DNA of 22,083 nucleotides from a virus: positions 1 to 22,083 of the IMG/VR virus record IMGVR_UViG_3300008453_001028. One strand, 5' to 3'. The notes beneath the pieces are model-generated. The model saw only the letters and a list, made by a program, of their open reading frames with translations, searched no databases and had not been told where the DNA came from. Positions 11,301 to 17,446 of this stretch are shown here, piece after piece. A program made the translations under genes and the position numbers. Position 1 is the first letter of the stretch, and the number at the start of each line of letters is the position of its first letter.

Positions 11301-14193
11301 TGTTATAAAGATTTTGGGTAGTGTTAGCACCAATTAATGTTATAGATCTTAAAGTAGTTGTTCCAGATGCTTCACCGAGGTTTAATGATGTTGCTGCACC
11401 AAAAGCATTAACTGTAGATGCTACAGTATTATAAACGTTTTGTGATAAATTTGTACCAACAACTGTTGATGGTCTTAATGTCAAAGTTGCATTAGTAGAA
11501 CCAATTCCAATATTAGTTGCATCTCCAAATGCAGTAACAGTTGTAGTGGTTGTATCAATAAAGCGATATGTTGATTGATTGGTTATGAATAATTGCGAAT
11601 TATGACTAATCGTATTGTTAAATGTTGATATTCCAGAGACAAATAAATTATTGTCTAAACGAACATCACCCATTAAGGTAGAAATACCTGTTACTCTAAA
11701 TGTTGATGTGGTAGTAATTCCACTTATATTTAAATTATTTGTAAAATTAGTATCACCACTTAGTGTAGAAACACCAGTTACTCTTAAATTTACAGTAGTT
11801 GTAATGCCACTTACATTTAAGTTAGCATTAATCATTGAATCGGAACTGAAAGTTGATACTCCAGCAACTCTTAATGCATTATTAAGTTCAACATTACCCA
11901 TTAATGTGGAAATACCAGTAACCCTAAAGGTTGCTGTGGTTGTAATTCCACTTATATTTAAATTATTTGTTAAATTAGTATCACCTGTTAGTGTTGATAC
12001 ACCAGTTACTCTAAAATTGCCAGTAGTAGTAATTCCTAGAACATTCAGGTTATTTGTTAAATTAGTGTCACCAGTTAAAGTAGAAACACCAGTTACTCTA
12101 AAGTTTCCTGTAGTTGTAATTCCACTCACATTCAAGTGAGCATTAATCATTGAATTAGAACTAAAAGTCGATACTCCAGCAACTCTTAATGCATTATTAA
12201 GTTCAACATTACCCATTAATGTGGAAATACCAGTAACTCTCATTGTGGTGAGAGTTGTAATTCCAGAAACTAGAACATCGGTATCAAATTCTGAACTATT
12301 ATTGAATGTTGAGAATCCAGTAACATTTAAATTATTAATAGTACCAATACCAGAAGTTCTGATATTATTATTAAATTCTACATCAGAAACAAATGTTGAT
12401 ACTCCAGCAACTCTTAATTCATCTTCAATACGAACACTATTGGTGAATGTAGATACCCCAGAAATTCTTAAATCTTTCCCTACATTTAAATTACTAGAAA
12501 TACCTACACCGCCACTTACCTGCAGTGTTCCAGTGGTTGAAGTATATGAATCTTGTCCGCCACTTAAATTAACTGTGTAATTTCTTACGGTAGTTACGCC
12601 AGTTTCTGAACCAATTGTAATATTTGTACCATCACCAGCAAAATTTATTGTTTGTGCAGTATCATTAATTAAATTATAATTTGGTTGATCTGTTACAAAA
12701 TCAGAATTATAATGTCTTATTGGATCATAAAATGTGGATATACCAATAACTTCCAGATGACTTGCAGTTAATGTTCCAGTTAATGTAATATCACTTGTAC
12801 TTGCAATAGAAACTAGACCAGTTTCTTGGTCAATTCTAAAAATTGATCCAATTCTAAAATTACCAGCTTGATCTACCGATTGGAAATATACTCTACCACC
12901 ATTTAATTGAATTGCTTCATTTTCAGGCAAAGTTAGAGTTGGATCTTGTGTAAATGTTTTCCCAGATCCAACACAACCAAAATTAAATCCGAAAAGTCTT
13001 AATTGTACTCCTTTACCATCACCACGTACACCTACAGTACCAAAGTTTGTTGCAGATCCAATGGATCTCATGTCTGCACCAAACTTTTGATAATCTGCCC
13101 AAAGAATAGTGCTTGCAGTACCTACTTGAGTAATTCCATTGGATTGGAAAATTCTAACATCTTGTGTGGATCCAATACCAACAGAATTGAATATACCAGA
13201 ACCTTTACCTAAAATAGTTACATATTCACCTTCAGTAGATACTACAGTTCCTATAGCAACTGGAGTTCCACCTTGATAATATTTTACAACATAATTCGCT
13301 GCAATAGATGTTGTAATTCCAGAAAGTTTTAATTGAACATTTGCAGTACTTGCTACACCAACATTTCCAGAAGTACCATCAATACCAACACTTGCAAAAT
13401 AGGTAAAACAATTTACCCATTCTGTTCTTGCCCCGTTAGTCATCTTCAGGGCAGTTTGGTTTGGAGTGATAAAAGTACACTCATTAAAGAGCATTGCAGG
13501 CTCTAGTGTTGTTGATTGAACAACACTAGCATCTATTAAAACACCTCTACCAGCAATTTTTGATGTTGGATAATTATCTACTGTATCAAATCCATATGGA
13601 TCTGTTGCTGTCTGCGTTGATCCTCTGTTAAGTACAGTAATTCTCTGAATATAAGGGCTCCTAGTGGTTGTGACCATGTTAGGAGCAAATTTAAATCCAT
13701 ATCCAGTATCTGTGGATGAATTGTAGTAAAAATTACCTAAGGATAAGTCCTCAATAGTAGTTTCTCCATTTAAGAGAAACGCATCATTCCTTTCTGTACC
13801 AGATGTTGGTTGAATAAATGTAGATCTTATACCATTTCCGCGTACAGTAACCCCTTGTGGTATAGTTAATGGGAAAATTTCAGTAAAAGTACCAGAAGAA
13901 ATTTGAATAGTATCCCCAGCAATTGCTACAGTTAATGCCTTTTTAAGTGTAGCAAATGCTGCAGATATATTCTGACCATCATTTGTGTCTAAACCAGTTT
14001 TGGTGACATAATACGTTTGACCTGGGTATCCTCCACCCAGATTTACCACAGTTTCTACGCCACCTACATCTTTTTTTAGGTAAGCTTTACCGTCATGCGT
14101 ATTTACGGCTAATTCCCCTAATTGAAGGTCTGATGTAAGGGGAATTTTTCCTGGTGTTGAGGATCTTTTTAGTCTAATGATTGGATCTGCCAT
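5362..14193 (-). CDS. 2943-residue giant repeat fibre protein
   Basis: Complete frame from ATG (14191-14193, preceded by GAGG) to TAA. Domains: an Mtd_N-like N-terminus with LKRSSTPGKIP and LGELAVNTHDGKAY (about 1-45); a right-handed beta-helix opening with YYVTKTGLDTNDG (61-73) and running to about 410; a GGRVYFQSVDQAGNFRIG module (432-449); then three repeat arrays. Array A (about 575-860) has G-[VI]-[ST]-T repeats 11 or 18 residues apart. Array B (about 880-1550) has 15 NAFG repeats with 42- or 60-residue periods. A linker module with GDLQVDGTVTSINSSTLQV (about 1630-1800) leads to array C (about 1810-2770) with N-x-G-[FIV]-V-T repeats. A non-repetitive C-terminus of about 150 residues (from about 2795) may be a receptor-binding or trimerising tip. 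Established for the family: such proteins are virion structural components of marine T4-like phages. Inference: a very long side or tail fibre. Membership is sure, exact position in the virion is not. Confidence 0.85.
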   Translation of the reverse strand: MADPIIRLKRSSTPGKIPLTSDLQLGELAVNTHDGKAYLKKDVGGVETVVNLGGGYPGQTYYVTKTGLDTNDGQNISAAFATLKKALTVAIAGDTIQISSGTFTEIFPLTIPQGVTVRGNGIRSTFIQPTSGTERNDAFLLNGETTIEDLSLGNFYYNSSTDTGYGFKFAPNMVTTTRSPYIQRITVLNRGSTQTATDPYGFDTVDNYPTSKIAGRGVLIDASVVQSTTLEPAMLFNECTFITPNQTALKMTNGARTEWVNCFTYFASVGIDGTSGNVGVASTANVQLKLSGITTSIAANYVVKYYQGGTPVAIGTVVSTEGEYVTILGKGSGIFNSVGIGSTQDVRIFQSNGITQVGTASTILWADYQKFGADMRSIGSATNFGTVGVRGDGKGVQLRLFGFNFGCVGSGKTFTQDPTLTLPENEAIQLNGGRVYFQSVDQAGNFRIGSIFRIDQETGLVSIASTSDITLTGTLTASHLEVIGISTFYDPIRHYNSDFVTDQPNYNLINDTAQTINFAGDGTNITIGSETGVTTVRNYTVNLSGGQDSYTSTTGTLQVSGGVGISSNLNVGKDLRISGVSTFTNSVRIEDELRVAGVSTFVSDVEFNNNIRTSGIGTINNLNVTGFSTFNNSSEFDTDVLVSGITTLTTMRVTGISTLMGNVELNNALRVAGVSTFSSNSMINAHLNVSGITTTGNFRVTGVSTLTGDTNLTNNLNVLGITTTGNFRVTGVSTLTGDTNLTNNLNISGITTTATFRVTGISTLMGNVELNNALRVAGVSTFSSDSMINANLNVSGITTTVNLRVTGVSTLSGDTNFTNNLNISGITTTSTFRVTGISTLMGDVRLDNNLFVSGISTFNNTISHNSQLFITNQSTYRFIDTTTTTVTAFGDATNIGIGSTNATLTLRPSTVVGTNLSQNVYNTVASTVNAFGAATSLNLGEASGTTTLRSITLIGANTTQNLYNTVATTVNAFGAATSVNIGANSGTLTIGNPTVIGTQASQNLYNTVATTVNAFGEATAIGIGSTDATLTLRPSTVLGTQSTQNLYNTVATTVNALGAATTINIGANSGTLTLRNPNVIGTQITQNLYNTVATTVNAFGEATTIGIGSTNATLTLRPSTVVGAAVTQNLYNTQAVTVNAFGAAGFINIGANYGTVTIGNPTIVGTQSIQNLYNTVATNVNAFGAGTDIVLGATTGVTSIRNAQLALPNATLVTVDGANPTISGSSTGTLTLFNQNLSTINAFGQATTIGIGSTNATLTLRPSAVIGQSSTQDLYNIIANTVNAFGQATSINIGANSGTLTIGNPTVVGTQATQNLYNTVATSINAFGAATNLVLGATTGVTTIRNASVNLSNATSITATPNSFTVFNTNGTINAFGAASSLFLGATSGTLTISNPTVVGSQATQNLYNTVATRVNAFGAATDLLIGATTGIATVRNTTVSFPNATTFSINGANPTISGSSTGTLTLFNTNLTSINAFGAGTGIVLGATTGVTTIRNTTVSLPNATTFSINGANPTISGSSTGTLTLFNTNLTSVNAFNNATAVVISNTTGVTTVRNNLDARGTTTVDLEVTGVSTFVTDIYQLFGTANLDYVFVSGISTFNSPSDFVGFTQFSNTSTSGTAEIQNLNVTGVTTLGGNLNVKGDLQVDGTVTSINSSTLQVDDVNIELGVVQSQVNLEGTLISGTYYVILDPNQYTTTGIIPGQLITQVGGIGSFAPSTRVDQIISPTEFTVLDPHVLSGTAIFDVGGATDFTANEGGITLYGTTNKRFYYNRPTESWRSTENLFLDNGKSLIINNNIILTEQQLSIQNANITGVATFQSANIIEGSTFIGTVGNLRGNNIYYVGISSFNETYISVGIVTNLRADYFTLTNNETLITTQLNSVIGPNTNKIAIDTTGLTPEMTVYSSGTELLPNTTILSIDEPGIITITPGSINPVQTSTSTITVVDDPRAGVASITKLKTHVGIFTNFDTLNANITGVTTAERLYVNTDIYTPGISSANIITARVGLVTFLSGTHVQYTGIGTIDTLRTNIGFVTNLMGTNLWYTGISTLPILNTNVGIVTFLTGTNLNYSGVGTVDVIRSNIGFVTTFYGRDIQVTGVTTTPTIRSNIGFVTTISGTRATYQDLDNVNIYNTGIGSFTNFRTNVGIVTFLTGTNLNYSGIGTINDITANLINTGIATVGVLSATDAEISNVLNVLEIIANRIGTINLSSVDLNIVGTSTIANLNVQNVAITSAVGDNFQTTTIGVENFTADRIYSSGITSVSDFFANVGFVTALNSTNFSAGIGTVLLLDNTNIYTTGLGTITQLKSNVGLVTTLTSDYILATNYVIGAGSTEASIGINTTVIGISTTFILSLQVNDFVYAPSGISSGTRIVGLGTDTITISQPSNNIGVVTETAFFSRDNLAGIASISTLKSNVGLITYLSGTNVAYSGIGTIDTLYTNVGFVTYLSNENLSVSGVTTLVTVNASTLFLDNITNNDTLYTNVGFVTYLSGTNVAYSGIGTIRTLYTNVGIVTNLTGTNVAYSGIGTINTLYVNSGFVTTLSGTNVSYTTGQLNSLYAITGVVTTISGTRATYQDLDNTNIYSTGIGSFNNFRTNVGIVTFITGTNLNYSGLGTIPNLVGTNLSYPGISTLGKILATDITLTSITNTDIYASGIGSITTLRANVGIITFVSGTNLNYSGVSTINTLRNVNLVSTGIATVNDIIGSDCVFTGISTFNAIKGTSLEINDLDIFGSNLLYAGIATFTQRLDSPNVSNFNFFNATNISITGVSTLPIIRSDHIQNTGVTTTGRLRVGVGGTILTADASSGIGSVGINTVSPNAALHVYGDVQINGNTLVGTISTTLTSNATAQVQLLSRDVFRSVEYTVQTSIGNTHQITKILSIHDGVTCYNSEYSNISTGVDVASYDVVIDNSIPPGYIALRVTPVSNVGVTTVVVNFIANKI
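5860..8760. repeat. Coding repeat array C (N-x-G-x-V-T / Y-x-G-I-G-T units)
   Basis: Degenerate tandem units of about 20-24 residues, such as TNVGFVTYLSGTNVAYSGIG, fill the C-terminal third of the 2943-residue fibre. The DNA repeats strongly, for example around 6600-6930 and 7690-8090. A larger unit containing SGTRATYQDLDN occurs near 6420-6500 and 7750-7860, which indicates block duplication. Longer unrelated loops interrupt the array near 6990-7200 and 8320-8580. Confidence 0.8.
9540..11560. repeat. Coding repeat array B (NAFG units, 42- and 60-residue periods)
   Basis: Fifteen copies of a unit centred on NAFG (variants TAFG, NALG and NAFN) lie in the middle of the 2943-residue fibre. The common unit is 42 residues (126 bases) and contains QNLYNTVATTVNAFGAAT followed by a G-x-x-x-G-T-L-T-I strand. 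A longer 60-residue unit (180 bases) adds the segment SINGANPTISGSSTGTLTLF. The two periods alternate in blocks, consistent with growth by unequal recombination. Confidence 0.85.
9592..9849. repeat. 78-base exact direct repeat, 180-base period
   Basis: Positions 9592-9669 and 9772-9849 are identical by direct reading, including synonymous codon positions, and lie one 60-residue unit apart inside array B of the 2943-residue fibre. A shorter, nearly identical copy lies near 10495-10550. Identity at silent sites indicates a recent duplication or ongoing gene conversion. Confidence 0.85.
11615..12470. repeat. Coding repeat array A (G-V-S-T-F units) in the giant fibre
   Basis: Units of 18 and 11 residues, such as GVSTFSSNSMINAHLNVS and GITTTGNFRVT, are of the same kind as those in the neighbouring 753-residue fibre. 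An exact 68-base direct repeat lies at 11855-11922 and 12170-12237 (period 315 bases, 105 residues). Positions 11896-11937 are also identical over 42 bases to 14916-14957 in the 753-residue gene. Confidence 0.85.
13503..13529. repeat. Perfect 11-base inverted repeat inside the giant fibre gene
   Basis: CTAGTGTTGTT (13503-13513), a 5-base loop (13514-13518) and AACAACACTAG (13519-13529) form a perfect stem. It encodes ASVVQSTTL, around residues 222-230 of the beta-helix region. In the transcript it would fold into a hairpin. There is no poly-T tract and it lies within a frame, so it is not a standard terminator. Confidence 0.6.
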
Positions 14194-14220
14194 CTAACCT
14201 CATATCTGTATTTACAGCGA

Positions 14221-14234
14221 TACCCTTGGGGGTA
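14221..14234. other. Small hairpin in the leader of the giant fibre gene
   Basis: On the minus strand TACCC-CCAA-GGGTA gives a 5-base stem with a 4-base loop, between the late promoter box and the GAGG ribosome binding site of the 2943-residue gene. This leader is the longest gap in the window (77 bases). The hairpin may protect the 5' end or modulate translation, but this is only a suggestion. Confidence 0.35.
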
Positions 14235-14251
14235 ATAGGGTCGGTTTTATC

Positions 14252-14259
14252 TATTTATT
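14252..14259 (-). promoter_or_regulatory. T4-type late promoter box
   Basis: The minus strand reads AATAAATA, one mismatch from TATAAATA, just after the stop of the 753-residue gene and 58 bases before the ATG of the 2943-residue gene. The decamer AGATAAAACC (14243-14252) overlaps its end and is identical to the one downstream of the box at 5359-5366. Confidence 0.6.
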
Positions 14260-14270
14260 TAAGTAGAAAC

Positions 14271-16532
14271 TCAGTAGCTTCCACCATCGATTGTAATATT
14301 TTCTAATCTTCTTTCTCCCGCAATACAAGTAACAGTTTTAGATTGACCTGCACAATCATTGAACCATAATGCACCCATTTCAACTTCTGCCCAAGAAACT
14401 GTAGTTAAAATATTTACAGATTCAGTCACATTTGAAGCAATACCAACTCTTTGTACTGAATCATCCCAGTAAAGTGCTGCTTTTTTAGCAGAAGTGTCAT
14501 AATAATGCATTATAAATCCAAGATCAATATTCGCATCAAGTGATGGTGGAATTAAAACTCCAGATCCATTATCTACTAATCCTGCTTCTATTAAGTTGTC
14601 TTTTACTTTTAATACTGTGGAATTTACTGATGTTGTTTCTCCATCAACATATAAATCACCTTTAATTCTTACTGACCCAGTATTAGTACCAATTCCTGCT
14701 GGATCAATAACTATTGCAGAAGGACCTGTAATAATTCCACTTCTAAATGTAAAATCTAGAATAGTTGTAACACCAACTACTTTTAGATTTTGATTAAATT
14801 CTGCATCTAATTGGAAAGTTGATACTCCAGCAACTCTTAATTCATCTTCGATACGAACACTATTAACAAGTGTTGATACACCAGCAACGTTTAAATTATT
14901 ATCTAAACGTACATCACCCATTAATGTGGAAATACCAGTAACCCTAAAGGTTGCTGTAGTTGTAATGCCACTTACGTTTAAGTTATTACTAAAGTTAGTA
15001 TCACCAGTTAAAGTAGAAACACCAGTTACTCTAAAATTGCCAGTAGTTGTAATACCAAGAACATTTAAGTTATTTGATAAATTAGTATCACCAGTTAAAG
15101 TAGAAACACCAGTTACTCTAAAATTGCCAGTAGTAGTAATTCCAAGAATATTTAAGTTATTTGATAAATTAGTATCGCCTGTTAATGTTGATACTCCAGT
15201 AACTCTGAAATTACCTGTGGTTGTGATACCACTCACATTTAAGTGAGCGTTAATCATTGAATCTGAGTTGAAAGTTGATACTCCAGCAACTCTTAATTCA
15301 TCTTCAATGCGAACACTATTAACAAGTGTTGATACTCCAGCAACGTTTAAATTATTATCAAGTTCAATATCACCAACAAAAGTTGCAATACCAATAATAT
15401 TGAAATTATTAACAGTTGTAATACCTGTAACATTCAAATCAGCATTGACCATCATATGATTATTAAAAGTTGATACTCCAACAACTCTTAACTCATCTTC
15501 AATGCGAACACTATTGATAAATGTAGATACACCAGCAACATTTAAGTTGTTATTTAATTCAACATCACCCATTAATGTTGAAATACCAGTAACTCTAAAA
15601 GTTCCTGTAGTTGTAATGCCAAGAACATTCAGGTTATTTGATAAATTAGTATCACCTGTTAATGTCGATACTCCAGTTACTCTAAAATTGCCAGTAGTTG
15701 TGATGCCCGTAACATTTAAGTGGGCATTAATCATTGAATCAGAATTAAAAGTTGATACTCCAACAACTCTTAATTCATCTTCAATACGTACACTATTAAT
15801 AAATGTAGATACACCAGCAACATTTAGGTTATTGTTTAATTCAACATCACCCATTAATGTTGAAATACCAGTAACTCTCATTGTGGTAAGAGTTGTAATT
15901 CCAGAAACTCTTACATTTTTGTTAAATTCACTATCTAAAACAAAAGTTGATACTCCAGCAACTCTTAATTGAGAATTTAATCTTACATTATTAGCAAAAG
16001 TTGATAATCCATTTACATATAAGTTTTCAGTGATAGAAATTCCAAGTCCAACATTAATTGATTTTTCTACACCAATACCACCTTCTACTACTAAAGCTCC
16101 AGTATCTTTACTTGTGGATTCTGTTGTGCTCGTAAGTCCCAATGGACCAGTTACAGTAGTAAATCCACTTAAAACTGCATTTAAAAATCCACTATCCCAA
16201 TATAAATTTCCAAGTCCATCATTTGTTAAAATCGATTGAACTCCACCTTGAGTTCCTGGTAATGTGTATGTAACTACACCCGCTAAAGTATTTGGTGATT
16301 TTACTGAAATATGGTTGCTACCGTCTTTATCTACTAAATTAAGACTTAAAGATACTGATCCGTTTTCTCTAGTCCAATATCGATGAGATCCAAAAAATTT
16401 ATTCCCGCCTACAGTGGTATTAAAACCTACAAAAAGATCATACTTATCTGTAGTAAACCCAGGTTCACCCGCCCTTAACGCAGGGAGTGCTGCATATTCT
16501 CCGCGTTTAAATTGTAGAATTGGTACTGGCAT
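14271..16532 (-). CDS. 753-residue repeat fibre protein
   Basis: ATG (16530-16532) to TGA. The N-terminus MPVPILQFKRG followed by AGEPGFTTDKYDLFVGF (about 1-45) resembles Mtd_N-type fibre anchors. A DTGALVVEGGIGVEKSINVG segment leads into 27 G-[VIL]-[STA]-T units spaced 11 or 18 residues apart (about 174-592). A GDLYVDGETTSVNSTVLKV module follows, of the same kind as in the 2943-residue fibre. The C-terminal 60 residues hold MGALWFNDCAG, a second cysteine, and end in LENITIDGGSY, a tail seen in many cyanophage structural proteins. The repeats probably form a beta-structured stalk between an N-terminal virion anchor and a C-terminal cap. The gene sits between a 71-residue gene and the giant fibre with its own late promoter. 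That it is a virion fibre is likely; its location in the particle is unknown. Confidence 0.8.
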   Translation of the reverse strand: MPVPILQFKRGEYAALPALRAGEPGFTTDKYDLFVGFNTTVGGNKFFGSHRYWTRENGSVSLSLNLVDKDGSNHISVKSPNTLAGVVTYTLPGTQGGVQSILTNDGLGNLYWDSGFLNAVLSGFTTVTGPLGLTSTTESTSKDTGALVVEGGIGVEKSINVGLGISITENLYVNGLSTFANNVRLNSQLRVAGVSTFVLDSEFNKNVRVSGITTLTTMRVTGISTLMGDVELNNNLNVAGVSTFINSVRIEDELRVVGVSTFNSDSMINAHLNVTGITTTGNFRVTGVSTLTGDTNLSNNLNVLGITTTGTFRVTGISTLMGDVELNNNLNVAGVSTFINSVRIEDELRVVGVSTFNNHMMVNADLNVTGITTVNNFNIIGIATFVGDIELDNNLNVAGVSTLVNSVRIEDELRVAGVSTFNSDSMINAHLNVSGITTTGNFRVTGVSTLTGDTNLSNNLNILGITTTGNFRVTGVSTLTGDTNLSNNLNVLGITTTGNFRVTGVSTLTGDTNFSNNLNVSGITTTATFRVTGISTLMGDVRLDNNLNVAGVSTLVNSVRIEDELRVAGVSTFQLDAEFNQNLKVVGVTTILDFTFRSGIITGPSAIVIDPAGIGTNTGSVRIKGDLYVDGETTSVNSTVLKVKDNLIEAGLVDNGSGVLIPPSLDANIDLGFIMHYYDTSAKKAALYWDDSVQRVGIASNVTESVNILTTVSWAEVEMGALWFNDCAGQSKTVTCIAGERRLENITIDGGSY
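14760..16012. repeat. Coding repeat array A in the 753-residue fibre
   Basis: Twenty-seven G-[VIL]-[STA]-T motifs at spacings of 18 or 11 residues. A 29-residue super-unit (18 + 11) recurs in tandem near 15000-15250. An exact 53-base direct repeat lies at 14995-15047 and 15082-15134 (period 87 bases, which is 29 codons). Confidence 0.85.
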
Positions 16533-16562
16533 GGAACCTTATAATAATTTTACTAGTATTAT

Positions 16563-16570
16563 TATTTATT
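16563..16570 (-). promoter_or_regulatory. Probable T4-type late promoter box
   Basis: The minus strand reads AATAAATA in the 47-base gap after the 71-residue gene, 30 bases before the ATG of the 753-residue gene. The surroundings are very AT-rich (a TATATAAAAA stretch lies just upstream), so this is the weakest of the five promoter calls. Confidence 0.5.
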
Positions 16571-16579
16571 TTTATATAA

Positions 16580-16795
16580 TTACCAAACACCACCATCTAA
16601 ATTAACTCTGTTATCTAAATCAACTTCTAATAAAGATAAAAAATCTGCAGGAAGACCTAATTGTTGTTGGTCAGTAGTTGCATTTGATAATATTACATCG
16701 GGATTTACAAATTCATATTTTTTATTTTCGTAGTCAAAAATTAAAATATACCCATCATTTAAATTACTAGTGTCAATTGGATACTGTAGATCCAT
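16580..16795 (-). CDS. 71-residue duplicate of the C-terminal domain of the preceding protein
   Basis: ATG (16793-16795) to TAA. Residues 14-71 align without gaps to residues 149-206 of the 206-residue protein, with 29 of 58 positions identical. The shared elements are DGY-(IV)-L-(IM)-FD, FVNPD, GLP-x-DF, LDN and a final D-x-G-x-W. It therefore looks like a stand-alone second copy of that domain without the BppU-like part. The gene has its own late-promoter-like box and no clear Shine-Dalgarno sequence. No catalytic motif, signal peptide or membrane segment is visible. Function unknown; probably a small virion or assembly component acting with its neighbour. Confidence 0.75.
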   Translation of the reverse strand: MDLQYPIDTSNLNDGYILIFDYENKKYEFVNPDVILSNATTDQQQLGLPADFLSLLEVDLDNRVNLDGGVW

Positions 16796-16819
16796 TTTAT
16801 TGAGAGGTTAATTATTAAC

Positions 16820-16827
16820 TATTTATC
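16820..16827 (-). promoter_or_regulatory. T4-type late promoter box
   Basis: The minus strand reads GATAAATA (7 of 8 match to TATAAATA), overlapping the TGA stop (16826-16828) of the 206-residue gene and 24 bases before the ATG of the 71-residue gene. The stretch GATAAATAGTTAATAA closely matches GATAAATAGTCAATAA in front of the 206-residue gene. Confidence 0.65.
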
Positions 16828-17446
16828 ACCAAGTTCCAGCATCAATATCTATCTTATTATCTAATTCAATATCTAATTGATTTATAAAGTCTGAAGGTAA
16901 ACCTGGTTGTTGTGGTTCGGTTGCCGCTTTAGATAATACTTCATCTGGATTTACAAATTTAAATGATTGAGTATTTCCATCAAACATTAAAACATATCCA
17001 TCACCAGAACCAGCAGTAGTTCCTATTCCTGTTGTTGATCCAGAACCAATTGCTATATTTGATGTATCAATAGTTCCCAAATCAGATATAGCAGAAGATC
17101 TTACAAATCCTATGGTAGAACTATCATTTACCAATATACTTCCTTCTAATTTTTTTGTAGTTACTCCATCTGGATCTGTCAACATTACATCATAATAATT
17201 TCTTCCTGATGCCAAAAGTAAAGTTTGATCTCTACTGATAAACAATCTAATTTGTCCTTGATTTCTATTAACAAAAGTGACAGTTATTGTATTATAATAT
17301 GGTGAAGTTGGATATTTTCTAATTTTTGCCGATGCACTATATCCAGTCAGATTTAATGGTGTTCTATCTGAATTTCTGAAAGTAATATTTTGTATAAAAT
17401 CTGCACCCTTTTCAAGTTCGTAATTGGCAGAAATTACAACGGACAT
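16826..17446 (-). CDS. 206-residue structural protein with BppU-like N-terminal domain
   Basis: ATG (17444-17446) to TGA. The N-terminal part (about 1-115) has the pattern of the BppU-type immunoglobulin-like domain of baseplate upper proteins: F-x-x-N-I-T-F, then LNLTGYSASAKIRK, a run of alternating hydrophobic strands, then YYDVMLTDPDGVTTKKLEGS. A Ser/Gly/Thr-rich linker (about 118-147) joins it to a C-terminal domain (149-206) that is repeated as the next gene. It ends in DIDAGTW. It follows gp16 after 22 bases and has its own late promoter. Inference: a virion protein of the tail or baseplate periphery that holds or caps a fibre. The BppU resemblance is by eye only. Confidence 0.72.
   Translation of the reverse strand: MSVVISANYELEKGADFIQNITFRNSDRTPLNLTGYSASAKIRKYPTSPYYNTITVTFVNRNQGQIRLFISRDQTLLLASGRNYYDVMLTDPDGVTTKKLEGSILVNDSSTIGFVRSSAISDLGTIDTSNIAIGSGSTTGIGTTAGSGDGYVLMFDGNTQSFKFVNPDEVLSKAATEPQQPGLPSDFINQLDIELDNKIDIDAGTW

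Noticed and set aside
11615-12139. Open frame on the plus strand opposite array A (also 12221-12580, 14926-15246 and 15502-15972)
   Set aside because: They mirror the repeats of the minus-strand fibre genes. The VEIPVTL-like translations are antisense to G-V-S-T units and there is no promoter or ribosome site for them.
9540-12470. CRISPR-like array of spaced direct repeats
   Set aside because: The repeats have periods that are multiples of three, are translated in one open frame and vary at silent sites; there are no short palindromic repeats with unique spacers.
14221-14234. Intrinsic terminator after the 753-residue gene
   Set aside because: The stem has only 5 pairs, no T-tract follows it on the minus strand, and it lies downstream of the late promoter box of the next gene.
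14193-16532. Diversity-generating retroelement suggested by Mtd_N-like N-termini
   Set aside because: No reverse transcriptase gene or template repeat is visible, and the C-terminal tips do not show a C-type lectin variable region.
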